From contig NC_083603.1 of the NCBI RefSeq assembly GCF_029168945.1, positions 10,602,001 to 10,666,000 of the forward strand: DNA of 64,000 nt, read 5' to 3'. The notes under the pieces are model-generated. The model was not told the origin of the DNA and made no database searches. It saw only the letters and a list, made by a program, of their open reading frames with translations. Below, in pieces: positions 59,149-64,000 of the stretch. Both the position numbers and the translations under genes were made by a program. The stretch comes from Cannabis sativa. Lineage: Eukaryota > Streptophyta > Magnoliopsida > Rosales > Cannabaceae. Each line of letters begins with the position of its first letter. The first letter of the stretch is position 1.

Positions 59149-61004
59149 TGTTGGAATTTAATTTACCAGGATCTTAGATCTGCTCACAAGTATGTTGTTT
59201 AACACCCTAAATATGAACTTTCTAAAACGATAAATAAACACATATAAAGTTAAGAAAACCTTACATTGATGGCAGCAGAATAATGTCTCCTTCCACTCAG
59301 ATCTCTAACCCTTGTATCCTTTCTGTCTCATAGTATTATCAAGATCTGAGCCCGAATGTCCTTCTCTTTGTGTGTGATCCTTCACAGTCTTCCAATCTAT
59401 GATTGAGGTACCACTTGCTGTGTGTGGGCACTTACTCTATCACTAAGGTTTGAAATTTAGAAGAAGAAAAGAGAGAGGGTAGGTTTCGGCTATAGAGAGA
59501 AAGGGAAGGCTCAGTTTTCTGAAGAGAGAATTTTCTGACAGAAAGCTTGTTGAAAACTTATGATTTGACTGAGCCATCACTTTCTATTTATAGGCAACTA
59601 CTAGGTTTAGGTTAGTAATTATTTGGCATTAAAATAATGAAAATATCAATTTGAAAAACTACCCCAAGTGGCCGGCCATGGTGTGTAATGGGCCTTACTT
59701 GGTTTTTGCAGTTTTCACAAATTTTATTTCTATTTTCTCAAAAACGCTAATTTTCGAATTCTAACCATTTAAATGCAAAAACTAATTATTTAATAACTAA
59801 AATAGATTATTAAATAATATTGTCATTTAATTTAATTATTCATTAGACATATAAAATCTATTAATAAATAAATAAACCTAGAATCTCTTTTCTTTACAAA
59901 TTAGACATAGTCTAACTTTAGAATTATAATTGATTAATCACAAATCAATTATTGAGTCTTACAAGCAGTATAGTCTCAACTAGAATGGGGACCATGAATC
60001 TATATGCTGAGCTTCCAATAAGTGAACCGAATTTACTAAGTAAATTTCTACTTATTAATTCTTCGTTGAATCCACTCTTAGAACTTAGAATTGCACTCTC
60101 AGACTTATATAGAGCATATTATATGTTCCATGATATAGATATGCTATCTCATTTAACCATTGTTATAATCTTATTGTGATCAAAGATCCTCTATATAGAT
60201 GATTTACATCGAGATGGGATAATTTTACCGTTCTCACCCCTCAATGTATTTTGCCCTTAAAACGTTTAGCTACCTGTAAATGATGTTTAGTGATATAAGA
60301 ATTAGTCACTTAAACAAGAGCTCATCCATTTACTTCTATTTAGCTAAGCTCGAAGGGAATCATCACTTGACTTCTATACACCAGTAGAAGCTATAGATTC
60401 CATATTTATGTTCAGCACTCCCACTCATATCATACTATCATGTTCCCAAAATATATGTATCACCCTGACCCAAAAGTAGGCTTAACTAATAAATCAAAGA
60501 ACATGAATAGTACTCTTGAGTTGAGCCTAAGCATATCTGGATTTAGATTCTTTTAATCTTAAGATCAACTACTGATATTGACTTGGAAAGATATAACGGA
60601 AACTTATAATATCTTAACTAAGTTGCAATATCGGTCCAGTCCAATGTATACTCCATACATTCGAAACTAGTATACTTTACCAATGTCCTGGAAAGAACAT
60701 AACACTTACTCCAAGTGTAAGTACACATCATCGCTAATTATCACATCAGTGTAAATCCAAAACACTGATGAAACAGGGACTTAGTCTTTTGATTCATATG
60801 ATCACAATCACATTCCACTGTGTTGACGATACTGTAATTGTGAATAAACATATGATCTGGACTTAACTGATTTTGTGTGTAAATGTAATGAACATATTAA
60901 ACCATTAGCATGTAAAATTCACGCAAACATAAATCACTTCAAATTTCTTATATTGATAACTAATCAGATTGTAAAGGGTTTTATTTAGGGCACAAAACCC
61001 AACA
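59149..61004 (-). repeat. C1 LTR, right copy (5' LTR)
   Basis: It starts TGTTGGAATTTAATTTACC and ends AAAACCCAACA. It matches the left copy with scattered substitutions and small indels. Confidence 0.93.
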
Positions 61005-61256
61005 GTTTTAACTTCTGGTGATTCATTCTCAATCAATAAAGATTAATGCCCAAAGGGCTATTTATGGCCATGGAGTAGGCAGAATAACAAGTTTTTATTC
61101 CTGTTAGAACCACATAAAATCCATCTCCATTTTTACTGTTTTTGTGATTGTTTAATTCATGTTGATTTCTATAGCATTTGCTCTTCATTTTTGTGCTCAT
61201 TTCTATACTTTATTTTTGTGTTTGTCATTGTGTTCTTAGTCGAGTTTTCTTCAACA
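61005..61256 (+). repeat. C2 5' LTR, second part
   Basis: The sequence resumes after C1 with GTTTTAACTTCTGG and ends TTCTTCAACA, two bases before the primer-binding site. Confidence 0.75.
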
Positions 61257-61258
61257 AT

Positions 61259-61270
61259 TGGTATCAGAGC
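61259..61270 (+). other. C2 primer-binding site (initiator Met tRNA)
   Basis: TGGTATCAGAGC is the exact 12-base initiator-Met site used by most plant copia elements. Confidence 0.92.
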
Positions 61271-61288
61271 TTCAGGTTTGAGCTTACC

Positions 61289-64000
61289 ATGAACAACTTA
61301 AGATCTTGACAAGATCAAGATTACTGGACAGCAATGAGTTCAGCATGTTTGAGGTAGACAAGTTTTCAAGCACAAATGATTTTAGGCTATGGAGGATTAA
61401 AATGAAAGCACTACTGAATCATCAAGGCATTCATCAGACCATAGACAAAGAAGAATTGAAGGAACTGGGTGAAGACAAAAAGAAGATCAGGGAGATCGAG
61501 ATTATAGCACACAATGCCATACTTTGGAGCTTGGGAGATGAAGTGCTCAGAGAAGTTTCAGATGAAGGGACATCAATAGGGTTATAAGAGAAACTTGCTT
61601 CAATCTACTTGAAGAAGTCTTTGGTAAATAAACTCTACTTGAAGAAGAAGCTGTATACCTTGAAGATGGATGATACAAAGAACCTCAGAAACCATATTGA
61701 TGAATTCAACAGAATCATTCTTGATCTCTGCAACATATGTGTCAAGATTGAGGATGACAATCAAGGAGATCTGTTATTGAGCTCCCTACCGAATTGTTAT
61801 GAACATTTTGTAGATACCATACTATATGGGAATGAAACCTTGATAATGCCAGAGGTTAAAGTTGCCTTGAATTTAAAGGAAATACAAAAGAAATCAGAGG
61901 AAAAATTGGACAACAATGGTGTAGGAATGTTTGCAAGAAGCAAATTAGAGTCCAAGGATACCAAGAATGGTAATCACAAGTCAAACAACAAGGGTAACCA
62001 TTCCAAGGGCAGTAGCAATGGTCAAAGACCAAGATCGAGTTCCAGCACAAATTCAAAGGTAGGAAAACAATGCTACTATTGTAAGAAGGAGGGTCATTTC
62101 GGAGATGAGTGCAGAGCCCTCAAAGCAAAACTCAACAAAGAAAAGAAGAAGGATTTTGGATATGCAAGTTGTGTTCTTGATGGATATGAGTCTGCTAATG
62201 CCCTTGTTGCATCAAGTCAAGCCATTGGTAATGAGTGGATTCTTGACCCAAGTTGTTCTTTTCATGTGACCCCTAATAGACATTTCTTTTGCAGCTTTCA
62301 GGAACAAGATAGTGGTTCAGTCTTGTTAGGAGATAACAAAGTCTGCAAGATTGCAGGAATCGGTTATTTGCTGATCAAAATGAACAATGGATCAGAATGA
62401 ACCATTAGAGATGTGAGGTATGTCCCTGACTTAAAAAAAATTTGTTATCTATTGGTGCACTAACACTTAAAGACTGCAACATCAAGGTTGATAGTTCACT
62501 TAGAGTTCTGAAAGACTCTACAGTGGTGATGAAAAGAAATCTCAGAAATGGGATTTACTACCTAACTGGTAAGATAGTTGTTGGTAGGGTTGCAACAGTA
62601 GTAAAAAATGAAGGAATGGACTAGACAAAGCTATGGCATATGAGATTTGGACATGTCAGTGAGAGAAGACTACATGAGCTAGAGAAACAATGCATACTCA
62701 ATGGTAAACTTGGTAATAAATTGGAATTTTGTGAAAATTGTGTTTATGGCAAAAGTTACAGGTTGAAATTCACAAAAGCCAGGCACACAACAAAGGCAAA
62801 ACTGGATTACCTTCACTCTGATCTCTAGGGTGCATCCAGAACGAAAACAATTGGTGGAGCAATCTATTTTCTAAGTATAGTTGATGACTATACAAGAAAG
62901 GTTTGGATTTTCTTACTCAGTAACAAAAATGACTCTTTTAACACATTTGTCAATTGGAAAACATTGATTAAAAAAAACCAAACAAATAACAAAATTAAAA
63001 TGTTGAGAACTGAAAATGGTTTTGAGTTTTGTTTGGATGAGTTCAACATGTATTGCCAAGAGATTGGGATAAGAAGGCACAAAATTGTTATCAAGACACC
63101 TCAAAAAAATGGCATAGTTGAGAGAATTAATAGAACTTTGATTGAAAGAGTAAGGTGTATGCTGACAGATGCTAGTTTGGGAAAACAGTTTTGGGGAGAA
63201 GCCTTGAAAACTATTTGCTATCTCATCAACAGGTGCCCCTCTACAGCACTTGATTTCAAAACTCCTTAAGAACAGTGGAGAAGCCATGCTCCAAGAGTTG
63301 ATCACTTAAGGATTTTTGGGTGTACTTCCTATGCACACATTAGACAGGACAAGCTAGAGCCAAGGGCTCTGAAATGTTGTTTTATTGGATATCATGATGG
63401 GGTAAAAGGGTACAAGCTATAGTGCTTAGAAGATGGTTTCAGAAAATGCATAATAATCAGGGATCACAGAGAGTATGCATGTTCAACTTGAAGAGACTCA
63501 GGATGATGCTAGACATGATGAAACAGATCAGGAACAAGTTGAAGACAATAAAACAAATCAAGGTGGATCTCAGGGATATCAACTTGTTAGAGAGAGAGAG
63601 AGAGAGAGAAAGGCGGGTGATCAAACCTCTCGAAAAATTTGGTTTTGCTAATTGCACTACATTTGCCCTTGCTTCTGTAGAAGAAGTATAATGCTCAGTT
63701 CCTACCTAGCACTTACTATGAAGCTGTCAATTGCAAGAACAGGGACAAATAGCTTGCTGTTATTGATGAAGAATTGACATCACTCAAGAAAAATAAAAAA
63801 TAGAAGACTGTTACCAGGCCAACAGGACGAAAGCTAATTGGTTGCAAATAGATTTTTAAGGAAAAGGAAGCACTGCCAGGTGAAGAGATCAGGTACAAGG
63901 CAAGATTAGTAGCAAAAGGTTTCAGTCAAAGGAAAGGTATAGATTTCAATGACATATTCTCTCCAGTGGTAAAACAGACCTCAATTAGGATCATGATAGC
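61289..64000 (+). pseudogene. C2 gag-pol polyprotein relic, cut by the window edge
   Basis: Copia domains in order: gag (61306-62060, FSSTNDFRLWRIKMKALL, then SLVNKLYLKKKLYTLKM); zinc knuckle CYYCKKEGHFGDEC (62071-62112, CX2CX4HX4C intact); protease (about 62235, WILDPSCSFHVTP, with DPS in place of DSG); GAG-pre-integrase (LWHMRFGHVSERRL, 62631 on); integrase (VDDYTRKVWIF, KTPQKNGIVERINRTL); start of RT (YKARLVAKGFSQRKGIDFND, about 63890). In-frame stops include 61585, 62398, 62622, 62826, 63750, 63801 and 63849. A one-base shortage in an A-run near 62433 shifts the frame. RT catalytic residues lie beyond the window. Confidence 0.88.

Larger units (their letters stand above)
49025..61004 (-). 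mobile_element. C1: non-autonomous Ty1/copia element, 12 kb
   Basis: LTRs at 49025-50909 (1885 bp) and 59149-61004 (1856 bp) begin TGTTGGAATTT and end AACCCAACA. GTTTT flanks both sides (49019-49023, with one extra T, and 61005-61009). Read on the minus strand: primer-binding site, a 3.6-kb AT-rich leader, gag (split by Cassandra), a 2.7-kb non-coding stretch with a 994-bp duplication, polypurine tract, LTR. No protease, integrase or reverse transcriptase is present, so it would depend on enzymes from another element. Confidence 0.88.

Overview
The window is plant nuclear DNA, almost certainly from a eudicot. Two intron-rich plant genes lie in an AT-rich background full of nested transposons. 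All introns I could place have GT/AG ends, the regulatory logic is plant-specific (a miR396 site in a GRF gene, a plastid starch enzyme), and the repeats are plant families: Tat-type Ty3 elements, Ty1/copia, Cassandra TRIMs, CACTA, hAT and Mutator-like MITEs. The species cannot be fixed by eye.

Layout. 1-5775: non-coding DNA with a 470-bp hAT-like element, a cluster of short inverted motifs, and a 2.15-kb solo-LTR-like insertion with a perfect 5-bp target duplication. 6334-17728 (+): a complete 22-exon gene for a class II starch branching enzyme, 857 codons in an unbroken frame, with all four catalytic regions intact. 17729-23060: AT-rich spacer holding a decayed Ptta/En-Spm-like transposase. 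23061-24992 (-): a complete 4-exon growth-regulating factor of 436 residues with QLQ and WRC domains and a miR396 site. The two genes converge tail to tail.

26177-48009 is a nest of transposons. An old Tat-like element T1 (LTRs 26996-27709 and 47139-48009) holds a CACTA relic D1 (about 28418-45060, TNP2 remains at 42970-44480). D1 is split by a much younger Tat element T2 (29715-41839, TSD GTTAG). T2 lies on the minus strand: gag, protease, RT, two successive RNase H domains and integrase, broken by a few stops and two frameshifts. On the opposite strand it carries an extra gene with three introns whose phases fit exactly.

48478-64000 is a second nest. A copia element C2 (LTR starts at 48649, coding relic runs off the right edge) has its LTR split by a 12-kb non-autonomous copia element C1 (49025-61004). 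The gag of C1 is in turn split by an intact-looking Cassandra TRIM (53983-54921) carrying 5S-rRNA-like domains in its LTRs.

The two host genes look functional and work separately: amylopectin branching in the plastid, and nuclear control of organ growth. The rest is a layered record of insertions and decay. I found no wholly new system. The spliced antisense gene of T2, the Cassandra insertion in gag, the (GA)88 run in a retrotransposon leader and stops concentrated at tryptophan codons are the observations most worth following.
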